A stretch of 64,000 bases of DNA from Enoplolaimus lenunculus (GCA_030248215.1 JASANG010000816.1:62001-126000), one strand, 5' to 3'. Numbered from the stretch's first letter, positions 31,598 through 44,621 are shown. Program-made: numbers and translations. Notes: a model not told the origin generated them from the letters alone.

Positions 31598-31728
31598 TAG
31601 GAAGCGGTATAATTCACTTTTAATAAGTAAGACTTGTCCTCTTAAAGTAGGGTGAGATTGAGCATTAAAGTATCACATGCTGATACTTTTTGTGTCGTAA
31701 TAGATCCATTGTAGCGAATAGTTCGCAA

Positions 31729-31800
31729 GGCTGCATAGCTCAGTGGTTGCAACAGCGGACCAGTAATCCGTACGTCGTGGATTCGAGTCCCACTGCATCC
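31729..31800 (+). tRNA. tRNA-Thr(AGT)-like sequence, probably pseudogene or SINE head
   Basis: A 72-nt cloverleaf fits: acceptor arms GGCTGCA and TGCATCC (one mismatch), A-box-like tagctcagtggttg, anticodon loop CCAGTAA with AGT in the anticodon position, and B-box-like ggattcgagtccc. The D and T stems each have one mismatch, and no T-run terminator follows directly. Degenerate pairing argues for a decayed tRNA or the head of a tRNA-derived SINE extending to about 31915. The 198-residue minus-strand frame covering it is treated as spurious. Confidence 0.45.
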
Positions 31801-32409
31801 GCGGCAAAATTTTCGTGAAGGGCTGTGTATGGTACTGCTTAACTTAGAATTCCACCTAAGATTGGGGAACATGAATGGATCCGATTGTATTTTGTGAATT
31901 GTGACCATCCATAAGTAGAAAGACAATCTATCGTCGACACAGATTTGAAAATGTTTTTTCAATTTTAAATTTGAATGAATTTTTGAACAAATTTTAAACC
32001 GAACAAAATCCACCGTAGTATTATTTACCTGTATTTTCTGTCGCTTTAAGCAGGCTGGCAAAAGATTGTGAACAGCAATTTGAGACCATACCATTTTATC
32101 ACAAAAATTTTTTTCAAGAATGGCGTATGCCCGATCCGCTCTACTGGTCAGAGCTCTCAAACGGTATAAGTGGTTCAAAGGTGGAACCCGCAGTAGCGGC
32201 ACCACATCAAAACTGAAATTTCCTTGGCTGGCGAGCAATTTTACTTCTCTTAGTCATATTTGTTCAAATACTCTTGAAATGTTTATTTGTTTATCGACTT
32301 AAGCCCTCAAATGGATTATAGTTTTCGTCGCAGCTTTACCACGACAGTCGCGGTATTTTGAATTAGAAAGCTTTTGTGATATTGATATGTGTATCTTAGA
32401 AGTGACACC

Positions 32410-32790
32410 GGTAGGGTCTGGTCACTAGCGGATCCAGAAGGAGGGACCGTGGGAAGTACGCCATCTCCCATTAGAAAGTTTTTGTGCGGTAAAATGGTCC
32501 TAAAGTTTCTGGGGCCACCACTGGGCAAGAGCGGATTTAGGGGGTATGGGGAATGTATCCCCCACCGGCTGCCGAGTGTAAATATTTTAGGGTTAAAACT
32601 AACGTATTAAGCTATTATGGCAGTTTTGGTGATTTTTGAAAATACCGGAAAAAGAACAAAAAACCTCTTCGTCCTTGTAACAACCAAGATATCATAGGCT
32701 AGAAACAGCATACATATGTGTACCAAAACTTAACATTTTCCACTTGTGCATCTCCTCTACCAGGAATTTCTGGATCCGCCACTGCCGCTG
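32410..32790. mobile_element. Family K elements (GGATCCAGAA / TTCTGGATCCGCC ends)
   Basis: A piece begins agcggatccagaaggaggga with gtacgcc and aaaatggtcc motifs. Next to it a second copy starts near gagcggatttagggggtat and ends aatttctggatccgccactg. These ends match the widespread hAT-like cagtggcggatccag terminus. The exact boundary between the two is unclear. Confidence 0.5.
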
Positions 32791-32984
32791 GGTCATGGGG
32801 TAAGATTGAATTTAAACCTGTTGAACGTAGACTAATTCTTATTATACCACAAAAAATGGATTCGGTTAAGCTCTGCCAAACAAATAACCCATCGCCATTG
32901 GGTTCCTAACCACAAATCTGCCTACGGCTTACGGGCCTTAACCAAAAAATCTTAAACCTTGAATTTTTTAGTAATTTCATAACT

Positions 32985-33135
32985 CTGTATTCACAAGTGC
33001 AAATTTTTGGCAAATAAAACTTGCAGCTGCAACTTTGCGTGCGCCGGATTTATTCGAAAACCGTTTCACAAATTTTGCAACTGCAAGCTGCAACTGAACG
33101 TTCGCGCTGGACAAACCGGTACGTGGTAAATAGGG
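32985..33135. mobile_element. Family G fragment
   Basis: Contains attcacaagtgcaaattttt, cttgcagctgcaac, tgcaactgcaagctgcaact and an eroded gtaaataggga end, matching family G but without clear TTAA flanks. Confidence 0.45.
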
Positions 33136-34013
33136 ATTTGAGGTTGTGACCTGATATTTAGAAATATAATCTTTTGTTATTACAACTGTTTGAAGCTGTT
33201 AAGCACAGCTTTTTAATTCAGTTCAATGATTTAAATATTTTGAAGTTTTCAACAACCAATCAGATGAAGTTCATTTTTTTATTTTCTAATTTAAACTTTC
33301 GAACACCCAATCAATGGCGTCGGACGTCCACAGAAAATTATATTTGGATGGCACCGAATGATTTCGAAGGGGGGCGTACAATTACATTTGAAGATTGTTT
33401 ACGTTTAAACCGAGTTTATTTGGAGGGCACCAGCCAAGTTTGCCCCCCCAATGCCACCGGTAGGGGCAACTTTGACACTAATGCAGGTAGAAATATTTTA
33501 ATTGGGAATAAAACAACAACAACAACAACAGGTTTGATTGATTACACAGCTTGAGAAATGCCAGACGCTGATAACCCGGGATCAGATCTGATGGTCTACA
33601 GACAATCAAAGCCATGGCTAGACGCCTAGATGTTAGTTGTGACATTTACTCTGTTAGGTTCGTTTATCATAGACAATGCTTTATTTTGATTAAAATTCAA
33701 AAATTTAACAGCAACCCCGAAAATTAAAAACGGCACTGTTCCGGTTGGTACTAGATTTGTGCGGCATCGGGCGTCATTCTGCGGCATCCGGTATTTTTCC
33801 CTACTCCCCGATGTCCAAAGGATCGTGCAACATTTTAGTAAACGTGAAATGCTTCTAATGCTAATGCTAACTCAGTTGTGCCGTATCAGAGCTGTTCTAA
33901 CGTAACCCAGTTCAAAATCACTAATACACGTTTAGTTACAGCGGTGTTAGTTTAATTACAACCCATTGCTTCAATCTCGAGCACTATCATGAGTTTGCAC
34001 CGTCAACTACTAG

Positions 34014-34171
34014 CAGGTCCGTAGCCAGCTCACCGCGCTAGGAGGGGCTTAAAATTTTTTTCAGGAGAGGCATTCAACGGTTTTTAATGAGTTACAAGCA
34101 AGGTTGAGAACTTTCTAGGGAGGGGCGAAAATTTCTCGGGGTGGCTGAGCCCACCCTTGGCTACGGGCCCG
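34014..34171. mobile_element. Family A MITE with perfect 8-bp TSD
   Basis: Starts caggtccgtagccagctcac and ends cttggctacgggcccg; flanked by actactag at 34006-34013 and 34172-34179. This copy helps define the family as hAT-type (8-bp TSD, CAG-like start). Confidence 0.85.
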
Positions 34172-34625
34172 ACTACTAGTCAAATTCGTATCGAAACTTA
34201 CGAAACTGTACTTCCGGACACCCGCGAATCCTTAAATATAGGCTGAATTGTTGATTAATGTGACATTTGTTAATAAATAATGCTAGCTATGTAATTTTGT
34301 GTTCATTAGCTTAATTGGGGCTGACGTCTTCCGGCCGACAGCATAAATTTGAACTCGATAGTATTAATGAAAATGTGGCTACAAAGTTGTCAATGCTAAA
34401 TTAACTTTAGTTGTTGTTTTGCTCGACGGTCGCCTTATGCGTTTGTGATTTTGGTTTGGGTGCTAGTTTGTTACTGGTATTGTAACTTTTGAGTGAGTTC
34501 GAAAGAGTTGACTCGATCGCTTGAGTCGTCAGTTGAGCATTTACCCGTGCTTGAATATTCAAGAAAAATTACCTCGTGAGCGAGAAGTTAGACGAAATTT
34601 TAGTACTAAATTTGTTTGCAACAGT

Positions 34626-34775
34626 CTAGGCCCGTAGCCAGCTCACCACGCTAAAAAATTTTCAGGAGGGGCATTCAAGTGATTTTATTGAGTTATAAGC
34701 AAGGTTGAAAATTTTCCTTGGGGCCAAAATTTTTCCAGGGGGGCTCAGCCCCTGTCCCCTCTTGGCTACGGGCCC
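34626..34775. mobile_element. Family A MITE with perfect 8-bp TSD
   Basis: Starts ctaggcccgtagccagctca and ends tcttggctacgggccc; flanked by gcaacagt at 34618-34625 and 34776-34783. Confidence 0.85.
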
Positions 34776-35888
34776 GCAACAGTCGCAAAACGTTTGCATA
34801 AATTTCTACTCTTATAACTGACAATAGATTACGTCATAGTTTTTGTTATGAGATTAAGTTTTTGCCAACACTGATATTAGGCTCTTAAACCACTTCAAAC
34901 GGGAGTTAAAAGTTATAAACAGGGGAATGTGATAATTTCAGATGGCGTACAAGCTAGGATGGCCCCTTTCTTTGAGACCCTAATTTTTATATCAGGGCTG
35001 AGTTTCCTATGAGAACCTTCTTGCTGCGAATCTGACCTTTGTCGAGGGGTATGTCGTGATTATTTAGCAACAGAAATGGTCGACTTTTTAGGTATTTGAA
35101 TTACAACAGTGGTACTCACATCCGAAGGATTACTTACGCCGTTGTATTTCCAACAGGGATCGAAATCAAAATTTTCCATTAATGTTTTAGTAGTAATAAA
35201 ATTGCGTTTCGCTTCTCGCTCAGCTCATTCGATGGATTTACTCTATTATATCGCTTGGTCCCCCCGTTAAAAAATTTCTGGATCCACCACTGCGGGTACC
35301 AAGTCGCGTAGCACGGTAACCAGCAGTGGGGCCAACGAACTTTGACCGCAAAGTGGGTATTTAAAACCGGCTTCGGTTTGTAATTTTACCGATTAAACTT
35401 TGTTAAAAGTTTGATTGGAGTCATTCAGTGATTTGTAGCTGTCGAGTGTTTTGTATTGCACTGAATGCCGCCGCAGACCGATTTGTTTCAATTTAATTGA
35501 AAATTAGTAATAAAATACAAACTTTGTTGTATGCCGGTTGAATTTAATATTTTGGATAAAAAAATGATTTGGCACTAAAATTGTGTTTGGTTTCAAGTTC
35601 CGGTTCGCTCGCGAGCTTTTCGCTGTCGTCCAGTTTTCTACATTGTGAAAGCATCATCAATTTGAGTATTTGAAAAATTCGATTTTTTTACGCGCGTAAG
35701 AGTTTTCTGGCACCGGAAAAATTTATTGGACAAAGTTTGCGAAGCTAAGTTGATTGGTAAGTTCCAGAGTTGATTGTTGGTTGACGACGTAGGGTCGAAT
35801 GAATGATTTGGTAAGTAGAAGTCACAAATCGGTGTGCCAGTATTCAATTAGGTTGAATCTAAAGTTTTTCAGTCAACTATTCTGCACA

Positions 35889-36057
35889 CAGGCCCGTAGC
35901 CAGCTTACCTTGCTTGGGTTGCTAAAAAATTTTTAGGAGGGGCATTCAAAGGTTTTCTATGACTTACAAGCAAGGCTGAAAATCGTCCGGGGGGGAGCTA
36001 AACTTTTCCAGTGGGGGCTGAACCCCCCTGCCCCCCTTCCCCTTGGCTACGGGTCCG
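35889..36057. mobile_element. Family A MITE with perfect 8-bp TSD
   Basis: Starts caggcccgtagccagcttac and ends ccttggctacgggtccg; flanked by tctgcaca at 35881-35888 and 36058-36065. Confidence 0.85.
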
Positions 36058-36065
36058 TCTGCACA

Positions 36066-39000
36066 ACTTAACTTGATGGTTTATTGTACTTTTAATTTAG
36101 TAAATTTGCTGTGAAACACAATTAAATTAATTAAACTATTAACAATCAAAGTATTGGTGATTTCAATTGTCAGGGGACACCAACGCCATGACCCCCTCAA
36201 CAAGGATCAAAAGTAAAAAACTTTCTTGTAAAATCTGCTACTAAAATTGTGTTTGACTTCTCGATCGCTTCACTCCCTGAGTCTGTCAAAAAGTTTTGGA
36301 TCCAAATGATTAAAGTTGCTGCATTGTAGCGAATCCTACAAACTTTATATCCGCGTCAGGTGGTGGGTAAACGTGGACACCATACCTGCGTAACGTTCTT
36401 ACTGCTTATGTGACGAATAACCACAGTGTTTGACCGGCTTATGGTTTCGCTGGAAAAGCTTAACGTCAACGCTTAAACTTGTGACATATGGCTGATTTGG
36501 TTTGACCCTAATGACTCCCTGAGGGTGACGAAAAATTTTTGCCGATTGAAATATTTATCACGGTTGCGCTGTGTTACCGGAATAGGATGTTAGGGTGAAT
36601 TTAGCTTGGCCGGGTCTAAATTATAATAGGGCTCGAGTGATTCACCAAAATATGGGTATAAAAGATAAGTTGTTTGCGAAAATAGTAAAGGTTTTGAGGT
36701 TAATAGCGTCACAGATACTAATTTAAAACAATTCGATTTCAAAATATCACGATTAACCGTATTGAATATGGTGGAGGGAAGTAGAATTTTTCAAATTTTT
36801 GATTAAGTATTTTAAATTTAAAAAATATAAAATATTTTCCAAATTTTGTTTCTCGACACATTTCGGTTCATGTCTAAAATATATCCTATATTTTCACTTG
36901 TCCTTTGGGTGTGGGTCCGCCATAACGTCTACTCTGCCGCCTATAGATACACGGAGTAGAGGGGACACGACGCCCCCACAGATTGAATCTGAAAATTGGG
37001 TGTCATGCCGTCACAATCCTTAGCCAAAATCGATGCCTGTTTTGCAGATTTCGTTTCAAACCGATTTAGCTTAAGATCAAACAGGTCTCCGCTTGTTTAC
37101 CACCAATGTTGGTTTACTGCAGTTGGCGAAAAGAATAGAAAATCACGTAGTGCACACAAAACATTTGTTTACAAATTTGATGAAAACCCCAAAAATCGGT
37201 ACCTTCAAAAGGTTTGAATCACCACGTTTCCGATATACCTTGAAAGCCATAAGTAATCCTATCCAGCAAAACTTCTCTCAGCTCAGGTACCAAAGGCGCA
37301 ACCAGGGGGATGATATTTGTAGTCAAACCCCAGCCCCCCGGAATTTTTGTAAATGGTATTTAGATTACTTTTTCCGTTGTTAACACAAGAATCTCCGGTT
37401 CGAAATTTTTGATAGAATGTAATTTCTCGCTCTCTTGCAAATGTTAGCAACCGCCTATGCCAGGCACTGCTTTTAAACGGTTGTCTTTGAATTTTTACCG
37501 ACACTCAACCGATTTCTTACGGCCGAAATTTCGTGACATTTCATCCGTTGAGTCGCCACCAATCTAAAAACTTGCATAAAACTCTACGCGTTCGCTATTC
37601 AACCATTCAAATTAATTTGTTTTTAAATTTCAATTTCAATTTCAAAAAATTGTTTTTTGATAAAAAATGAAAAAATTTCCTTTTACGAAAAGCCGATTTT
37701 AAAGTCGATTGTAGTTTGCCGTCTCGTGGTCAGTCACTAATCTGGCTGGCATTTGGTTCAGTTGAAAAAGTGATTCCAGGGTGGCTTAGCCCTCTGTGGA
37801 TATATAATGATGTATTATCATCTGTGAAATCCATGACCCCTGGTAACACAATTACCCCCAAGTATGTTTAGTTGGCTGCAAGCCGATTGGAATTCAGTGG
37901 CAGGTTCCAAAATTTGTGTATCAATCAGTTTGCCTCTGGTACCACTAATTTACTACTAAAAATACTTTTCTTCTTTTTTTGGGACAGTAACCTTAATAGT
38001 CGGGCCCCCTTTTTTGTTTAGACCCTTGTCCCTGGTTTGGCATCCATTCGGTAAACATAAAACGAATCTGCGGCATGACATAAATAGTTTATCGGCATGA
38101 ACCAAGATCGGTAATCTGGTTTCGAAATTGAAAAACAATTTTTTTAAAAAGTAGAAAAACTTTTCATTTTTTAGTAATTACTTAGCTAATTTTTCTGGTC
38201 AGTTTCAATTGTTCCGTCGATCCCAAAATATCTATTTTAAGCGGCATGCGGACTGCGCCTTTCCCATACCGGTTTCGAATTCTTCCACATTTTCACTGGG
38301 GTTTCAGATTTTCTGGTTTAGGATTAAACTTAGGCTTAGGTTTAAGTGTTCTTAGGAAAATGTGCATGAACCCTGCACGTGTGAGATGCGAACCAGCGCA
38401 GTACAGATGGTTTATTTTAGCTTGTACGACAGTAGGTTAGGTCCTAAATTAACCTAGAAAACTACGATGGTATGGGCGCGCCGTCTGTCCACGATTGTTT
38501 TCATCAAATGCTTCGAAAGCATAAAATGTTTTGAACTCGCTTGTATCAGCGTCATATTTTTCAGCCATTTTCGCTAGAAAACACATTGTTTAGCTTCAGA
38601 TAAACAGTTGTTTGCATAGTAGTTTTCACTTTATTTTAGGGCTGGTGGAAGCAACGCTTATCACGTACCTGTTCTTGATTGGTCATTAAAAAATTTCTTG
38701 TTTGTTCCAAAAGCAAATGTTGCATTTTTGGCAAATTTTGAATAATTGTTTTTCAATGGCAGTTTGTGTGTCGTTTTGTTGCCGACAAAATCACTTCCAT
38801 GAACACAATTGTTACAGCAATAAAAGTTTTGCTTTTAGGTTATAAACAAAAAAGTTTGACTTGCATATCGCAACTGCAGCAGGAAGGCAGCGTTCGTAAA
38901 ATTGAAAATATTTTTTGAAAACATTAAAAAATTTGAAATTAGCAAAATTTTCAAATTTTTAGATCAATTTTGTTGTTTTTAAGTATAATAATAGTTTGGC

Positions 39001-39215
39001 TTGCCTGCCAAACAATCGCAACAGAATTTGTTTGCAAATCTAAACGTATTTGACAACATTTGAATAATTTTAGCAATTTTTCTTGCTGGTCCCACAAAAA
39101 CCTTTTTCGCCTCTTCCGTCACAAAGATCCTCAAGACTTGCCTACCCGCAACGGCAGTTCACTGGAATGTGTTTTAACTTATTATTGCACCAGCCGTATC
39201 TACGTATCTTAGTTA
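36066..39215. other. Gene-poor AT-rich stretch
   Basis: No coding exon, RNA gene or complete transposon can be supported. The short frames present are low in complexity or lack plausible splice sites. A short TTAGG-like run (ggattaaacttaggcttagg) lies near 38320-38345. Confidence 0.4.
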
Positions 39216-39219
39216 CTAC

Positions 39220-39373
39220 CAGTACCGTAGCCAGATCATCTTGATAGGGAACAAAACATTTTTCAGCAGGAGCATACAACGGTTTTCGATGACTTACAAG
39301 CAAAGTTAAAAAATTTCTAAGGGGGGCTAAAATTGTTTCAGGAGGGAGATGAGCCCCCCTTGCCTACGGGCCT
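39220..39373. mobile_element. Family A MITE, diverged
   Basis: Starts cagtaccgtagccagatcat and ends ccccttgcctacgggcctg, with internal acttacaagcaaagtt and tgagccccc motifs. Flanks gttactac and gtcactca agree only partly. Confidence 0.65.
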
Positions 39374-40649
39374 GGTCACTCAATCCCAGATTTAACTCGA
39401 TTGTGCCGTCCGAAAAAAACATTATTTCTTTTACTCTCTGGTCTGACAATTGAACAATTTTAGAAGCCGATCGCTAAGCTTTCTTTCAGTAGAATTATTA
39501 ATTATTAGACAGACATTTTCTATATCGATGTAAAAAGCAAGCGAGCGAGAAGCTAAACACAATTTTAACACAAAATCTTGATACCAAATTTCGATTTGGT
39601 CCCTGTCGGACGTCCATGACGTGAATGCCCTACCCATTAGGTGGATCCACAATGGCGGCAATGGCATTCCAATGATAGCACCCCTTATGACCGTAGTGAA
39701 GATTCGAATCCTGAACTCTCAAGCGAGTTTGCCCCCCCCGTTACGCGTTTATATCAAGTGTCGCACGCTTTCGTCTCTGCTCCACCGCGACAGTGATAAA
39801 TGAATTTGATGCAAAAGTGCGATTCAATGATTGATCGATTTGCGCTTTTGTTTAACTGCAACCGAATATGTATGCAACACCACATTTTGCAAAATGTATT
39901 GCAAATAATTGCTAAAACGCGCAGACTGCACTTTTTGCATATATATTGAATATATTGTGTAGCCCGTAGACTGTTAATGAGTATAACCGAAAGGAACGCA
40001 TATGTGTCATGAACATGCCAATGTTATTATCTATAGTATAGTGTTTACGATTAATATGAATTAAGCCCTATTCTCACGTGCAATATTTTCTTACCGTGCT
40101 AATATGGTGCACAATATCTATCTTTATTATTAAAGCTGTAACGCCCCAAATACGTATTTTGTGCAGCATTTCAACTGTTGTAATGATTGTTTTATATATA
40201 AACAAGAGACAGCATATATATGCAAATTAGAACTCATTCTAAACAAGGTTAATAAATATTTTAGAGTAGTTTATTCAAATTTTTACTAAATTTCAAGCGA
40301 ATTTTCGAACGTTTTGGTCAATTATGAAAAATCATATCGGGCGGGAAGTGAGCTCAATCAAATCAGATGGTAAAATTTTTAAGATTTTATATAACTAATT
40401 TTGAATTAGCAAAATTATGCTTTGTGGAATCAAAATACTTAATTTAAATTGTGGTTCCTAAATTTTTTCACTGCTACAATAGAAAACAACGGTAAGGCAG
40501 CCGTATTGGCTGTTGTCATTTAGACAAAATTACAACTTGAATACTGAAGCATAAGTTAATATTTTTTTGGAATTAGCAAAATATAAAAATTTGAGACCTT
40601 CAACAAAATGAAACAAATCTTGGGTATGTAATTATTTTTCTAAATAGCC

Positions 40650-40910
40650 AATGGTGCGCCGGTTTATATCAAAATACATCAGCCAATTATCGGCACAAGA
40701 TCAGTCATGTTTTGATGTTAGTGCGTGTAACAGCCGTACTGATTGGCTAATCCACTGACGCAGTATCTGATCCAAAAACGAGGAATGGTGCGCCGGTTTA
40801 CATCAAAATACCTCAGCCAATTATCAGCGCCAGATCAGCCCTTTTTGATGTTACTCTGTGTAACGGCCGTAATGATTGGCTAATCCACTGACACAGCATC
40901 CGATCCAAAC
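40650..40910. repeat. 134-bp tandem duplication with inverted CCAAT motifs
   Basis: Two direct copies start at 40650 and 40784 (aatggtgcgccggtttayat). Each contains cagccaattatc near the left and gattggctaatccactgac near the right, so each unit has an internal AGCCAAT/ATTGGCT inverted pair. The copies differ at many positions, so the duplication is not recent. Confidence 0.75.
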
Positions 40911-41198
40911 ACATGGAGGCCACATAAGTTGAGACACGCTAATAATAGTGAAAGAATCCTTACGGAACAAGCGAACGAAAAACTAATAATTTGTAAGGTA
41001 GGAACATTACGATTTTTTTCACAAAATGTTTCATTTTACGTTATGTAAAATTTTCTAACTTCAAAAATGTGAAAAGTCAGCCGCTGGGCCCCCATTCGTT
41101 CATACGCTGTGACACTGAACTAAACACGTTGTTGACATTTACAAAATATAAGTTTAGGTGTCAAAAAAGTATTGGATATTCTCGCATTTTCGCCCCGG

Positions 41199-41398
41199 AG
41201 TGCCAGAGCAGACACGGGTGGAACCTCCCCCCTGCCCCCAAACTCCAGGGTGGGATCCTCAAAATCGCGAGCGGAGCGAGCGAAAAATTTGACAGACTTT
41301 AAAACTTCGGCGGTTTTTGTTTTAACCGGTTAGGGTGGGGGCACCTTTAGGGGTGAGCCCCCCAAACGGAGGTATGGGGGTTGGCTGCTCCGGCCCTG
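41199..41398. mobile_element. Family H MITE
   Basis: Contains ccagagcag, aactccagggtgggatcc, cgcgagcggagcgag, aaccggttagggtggggg and a right end of gctgctccggccctg. Confidence 0.65.
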
Positions 41399-41619
41399 CT
41401 CACAACCATGATACAGGAAAAGTTTTCACAACAATTTTAACTTTCTATTCCACAGTCCCACAGGGGTTCACTGGGGTAGATGTCGTAAATCATAGGCCAC
41501 TGCGTAACAAGTTAATGTCAGATTTAGGACATACCAGTATAGTAATGTTTTTAGTCCATGATCAGCGAACACTTGAAATAAGTTGTAGAACAGCTTTTAA
41601 AATTTAAATCACTTTAATT

Positions 41620-41960
41620 TTGCAGGAATCGGAATTTTTCGGTTTTGTGTAAAATTATTTCTAATCATTCAAAACTTTGAAACTTTGTCTTTTGAAAATT
41701 AGCTATTTCTAAATGAGTATTTTTGTAATTAGTTCAATTTTATTAATACGTTGTTTCTAATGTAATTTCGCAAAACTTTATTGTGAAATAGCTCAAAATT
41801 TGCTTAATCTATTTTTTGGCAAAATTTTCTGAAAATGCCAACAATAGTAATTCGGTAATGAGAATTATTTCAAATTCCGATTCCTGTTCCGATTCGTTCG
41901 TAGAAATTCATTTCCTGTGCCTGTTCCTGTTGCGGCAAAATTTAGTTCCTGTAGGATCCG
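41620..41960. repeat. ~330-bp dispersed repeat, copy 1
   Basis: Matches 49435-49745 in the same orientation over most of its length. Shared landmarks in order are ggaattttt..cggttttgtg, aaatgagt.ttttt, aattcaatttt, tttcgcaaaac, agctcaaaatttg and tttttggcaaa, followed by cctgttc. The element type is unknown. Confidence 0.6.
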
Positions 41961-42283
41961 TAGTTCAGTTATTAATGCGCATTAATTTTCCGCAAAATCC
42001 TCTAAATTATACTTTAACAACTACTGGGGCATCCACTTGCTTGCTTATTTGTTTGTGTGAAAGTAAAGTTTAGCGTTGGTTTTCGTTTTCAGTTCTAAAC
42101 GAAATTGGTATTTCTTTGAAATTTTGTGTAATTGTATGACCGTATTTGTGTTTTTTGTCTGTTTATGTTCGTTTTATGTGTATACCCTTGGTCTCGTAGC
42201 CAGAGGTCTTGCAAGGGTATGGCTCAGTATCAGTACACAAAAATTTTTGCATAGCCTTCAGAAAAGTTTCAACCGCGATTGTA

Positions 42284-42456
42284 CACGGGCCCGTAGCCAA
42301 GGGGAGCCTGGAGGAGCTCAGCCCCCCTGGAAAATTTTGTGCCCCCTAGAAAGTTTTCAACCTTGCTTGCAACTCATTGGAAACCCTTGAATGTCCCTCT
42401 TGCAAAATTTTTAATTTTTAGCCCCCCCCGTAGCAAAGTGAGCTGGCTACGGGCCT
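42284..42456. mobile_element. Family A MITE, opposite orientation
   Basis: Starts cgggcccgtagccaagggga and ends tgagctggctacgggcct. Flanks cgattgta and cgattgcc share six bases. Confidence 0.7.
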
Positions 42457-43404
42457 CGATTGCCAGTGGTCTAAAATATTTCTATCTCCTCCGAAAGTAC
42501 AATTTGTCAGCTACTGGCAAATCTAAGAAGGTGGAACTACGCGTTGCAGCAAAATTTTGAACAACAGATTTAGTACTAAAATTGCGTCAGGCTTCTAGCT
42601 CTCGTCCTCACCACTGAGTATTTTGGTTAATATTATATATCGTCTGCCCGCCCGTCAAAGATTTCTCAATTCACAACTGTTTCCAGTTTCCAACTGCGAA
42701 ATCAAATTTGTAAACTTTACTAATTGTATTTTCAACTCAAAATGAAATTTCGCTAAAATCGAAACCTTCCGTTCAACTCAGAATTTTACTCAAAGTCTCC
42801 AAAAGTTTAATTTAAAAACTCGTCGTTGGCTCGTCGAAATGTTTCCAAATTTGTTCCGAGAATTGTTTCGTTGTGATGGTTCGTTAACGAAAATCAAATT
42901 TCATACTCTGCGATTTGATGAAGTGTAATTCAATCAACGGCCGTCTTTTGTAGCAGATTACAACTTTGAAGTTGAAATTAAATTTAAAATTTTCGAAAAT
43001 TACAAGAAAGTGAATTTCTGTAAAATTTCAATCGAATCATCAGACTGGTTTAAAGAATGTCACCGTCGGATTCAAGCGGTGTCACCCACGCTAAGCTCAG
43101 TAACAGGGATCAACATAAACCACTATTTTGTGTTAAATATTGATACTGAAATTGCGTTTGGCTTCTTGTTCGCTTCGATCGCTAATCTGTTTACTATTTT
43201 AAATATCGCGACGTTCCTCTGTTAGAAATTACTGAATCCGCTACTATGTGATTGCGAAATTTGGTCAGAAATGGTCTTAAAACTTTACAGTAGGTTTCAA
43301 TGGGCTTTGCTTTGAATTTGTGATTGGCTTTCTTATAAGTTGACAATGACCTCTCATCAGCGTTAGGATGTATGAATATTTATATCGCGGCTCCAGTAGG
43401 ATAT

Positions 43405-43700
43405 TATCAAGGTGCAACCAAAGCTGAAAAATGCCACAGCCGGAGGTAAACAAAATTTGCCGGAGCCGGAGGTGAGGCGAAATTTGACAGTTAAAAGGAT
43501 GCTAATTTTGTTTTATTTTTAGCAAATATCTGTAAGGTGTTATTAATATTTTTTGCTTTGCGCTAATTTTTTAATACGAAATCTCGGCAATTTTTTTCCT
43601 CAAAATTGTACCTAAACTTAAAACAAAAAAGTTGTGTACAATTTCACTGTCAGAAGTGTTGGAACCTCCGGCAGAAATTCTACAGGAGCGGACCAGAGGT
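43405..43700. mobile_element. Family F-related element
   Basis: Left end aaggtgcaaccaaagctg is followed by repeated ccggagccggaggt motifs, then an AT-rich body and a further run near ggaacctccggcagaaattc. It resembles family F ends but no TSD is visible. Confidence 0.4.
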
Positions 43701-44426
43701 CGAGTTTCTGCCGGAATAAGAACCGGGCGCAGACTTCTGATTGTACACTATTTGGCGTCGAATTGAAAGCGTACAAAAACTATTTTTACTGCTGTTTCGA
43801 ACAGGGCACAGCAGCTGAGCCAAAAACGCGGGAGTCACACGAATACGCTTGAAACAACCGCACAAGCAAACCTTACACACAAAATAAATTGTCTTAAAAT
43901 TTCAAGATTCCTACTTTCTTAAATTCCCAAGACATAAATGTCTTGTATTTCACACATTAATAGCCGTGAATGGCTCAGAAATTCGTGTCTGAAATGGTTA
44001 AAGCTTAAATGTCTTAAGTTCAAGAAATTGTTATTATCAGCTTATAAGACGCAAATTTCTTTCTTTCAAGAAATAATTTCTGATTTTATGTGAAAAAAGT
44101 TGCTCCGTTTCTATTTTTAAGACTGCATATAAATATTCGAATTCCAAACATATTTTTGAGCTCAGATTCTTCCCAGCCTAAAGTTTGCATGTGGAACGTA
44201 TCTTCGGTTGTAAAATTAGGGCATTTGGTTGATCGTTAGCCAACCATTTCGGAGTCTGTTTCTTTAAGAAATCTTTGTCTTGTATTTCAAACATATATCA
44301 TATTTCAGAAACATTTGTAATAATCGTTCATAAAACAAAGTGTTAAATTTAAGACATTTAAGTGTGAAAAATTTCTGACCCACTTAGTAAAGGTTGGTAC
44401 CTTCCATGATTTTTCACTAAAGTTTT

Positions 44427-44621
44427 GGCCATGTTACTTTAAGGGGCGCCCAGGTTTCTATTGGGTACATAAAAGAGAAGGTATAGATTGTAGATTACAT
44501 TTTTTGCTTAGTCTTAGGCTTAGGCTTTGGCTTAAGAACACATTTTTGCAATGCTTAGGCTTAGGCTTACGCTTAGAAATACGCTTTATCTACTGTTACG
44601 CCCCTTTCAGTATCATTGGCC
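44427..44621. mobile_element. Family D MITE with TTAGGC runs
   Basis: Starts ggccatgttactttaagggg and ends cccctttcagtatcattggcc. Flanks aaagttttt-like at 44419-44426 and 44622-44629 agree at 7 of 8. The interior has gtcttaggcttaggctttgg and atgcttaggcttaggctt. Confidence 0.75.

Noticed and set aside
31642-32238. 198-residue minus-strand open frame
   Set aside because: It runs across the tRNA-like sequence and dispersed repeat sequence; the translation of the tRNA part explains much of its apparent complexity.
40650-40910. CRISPR-like direct repeats
   Set aside because: There are only two long diverged units, no spacers, and a eukaryotic context.
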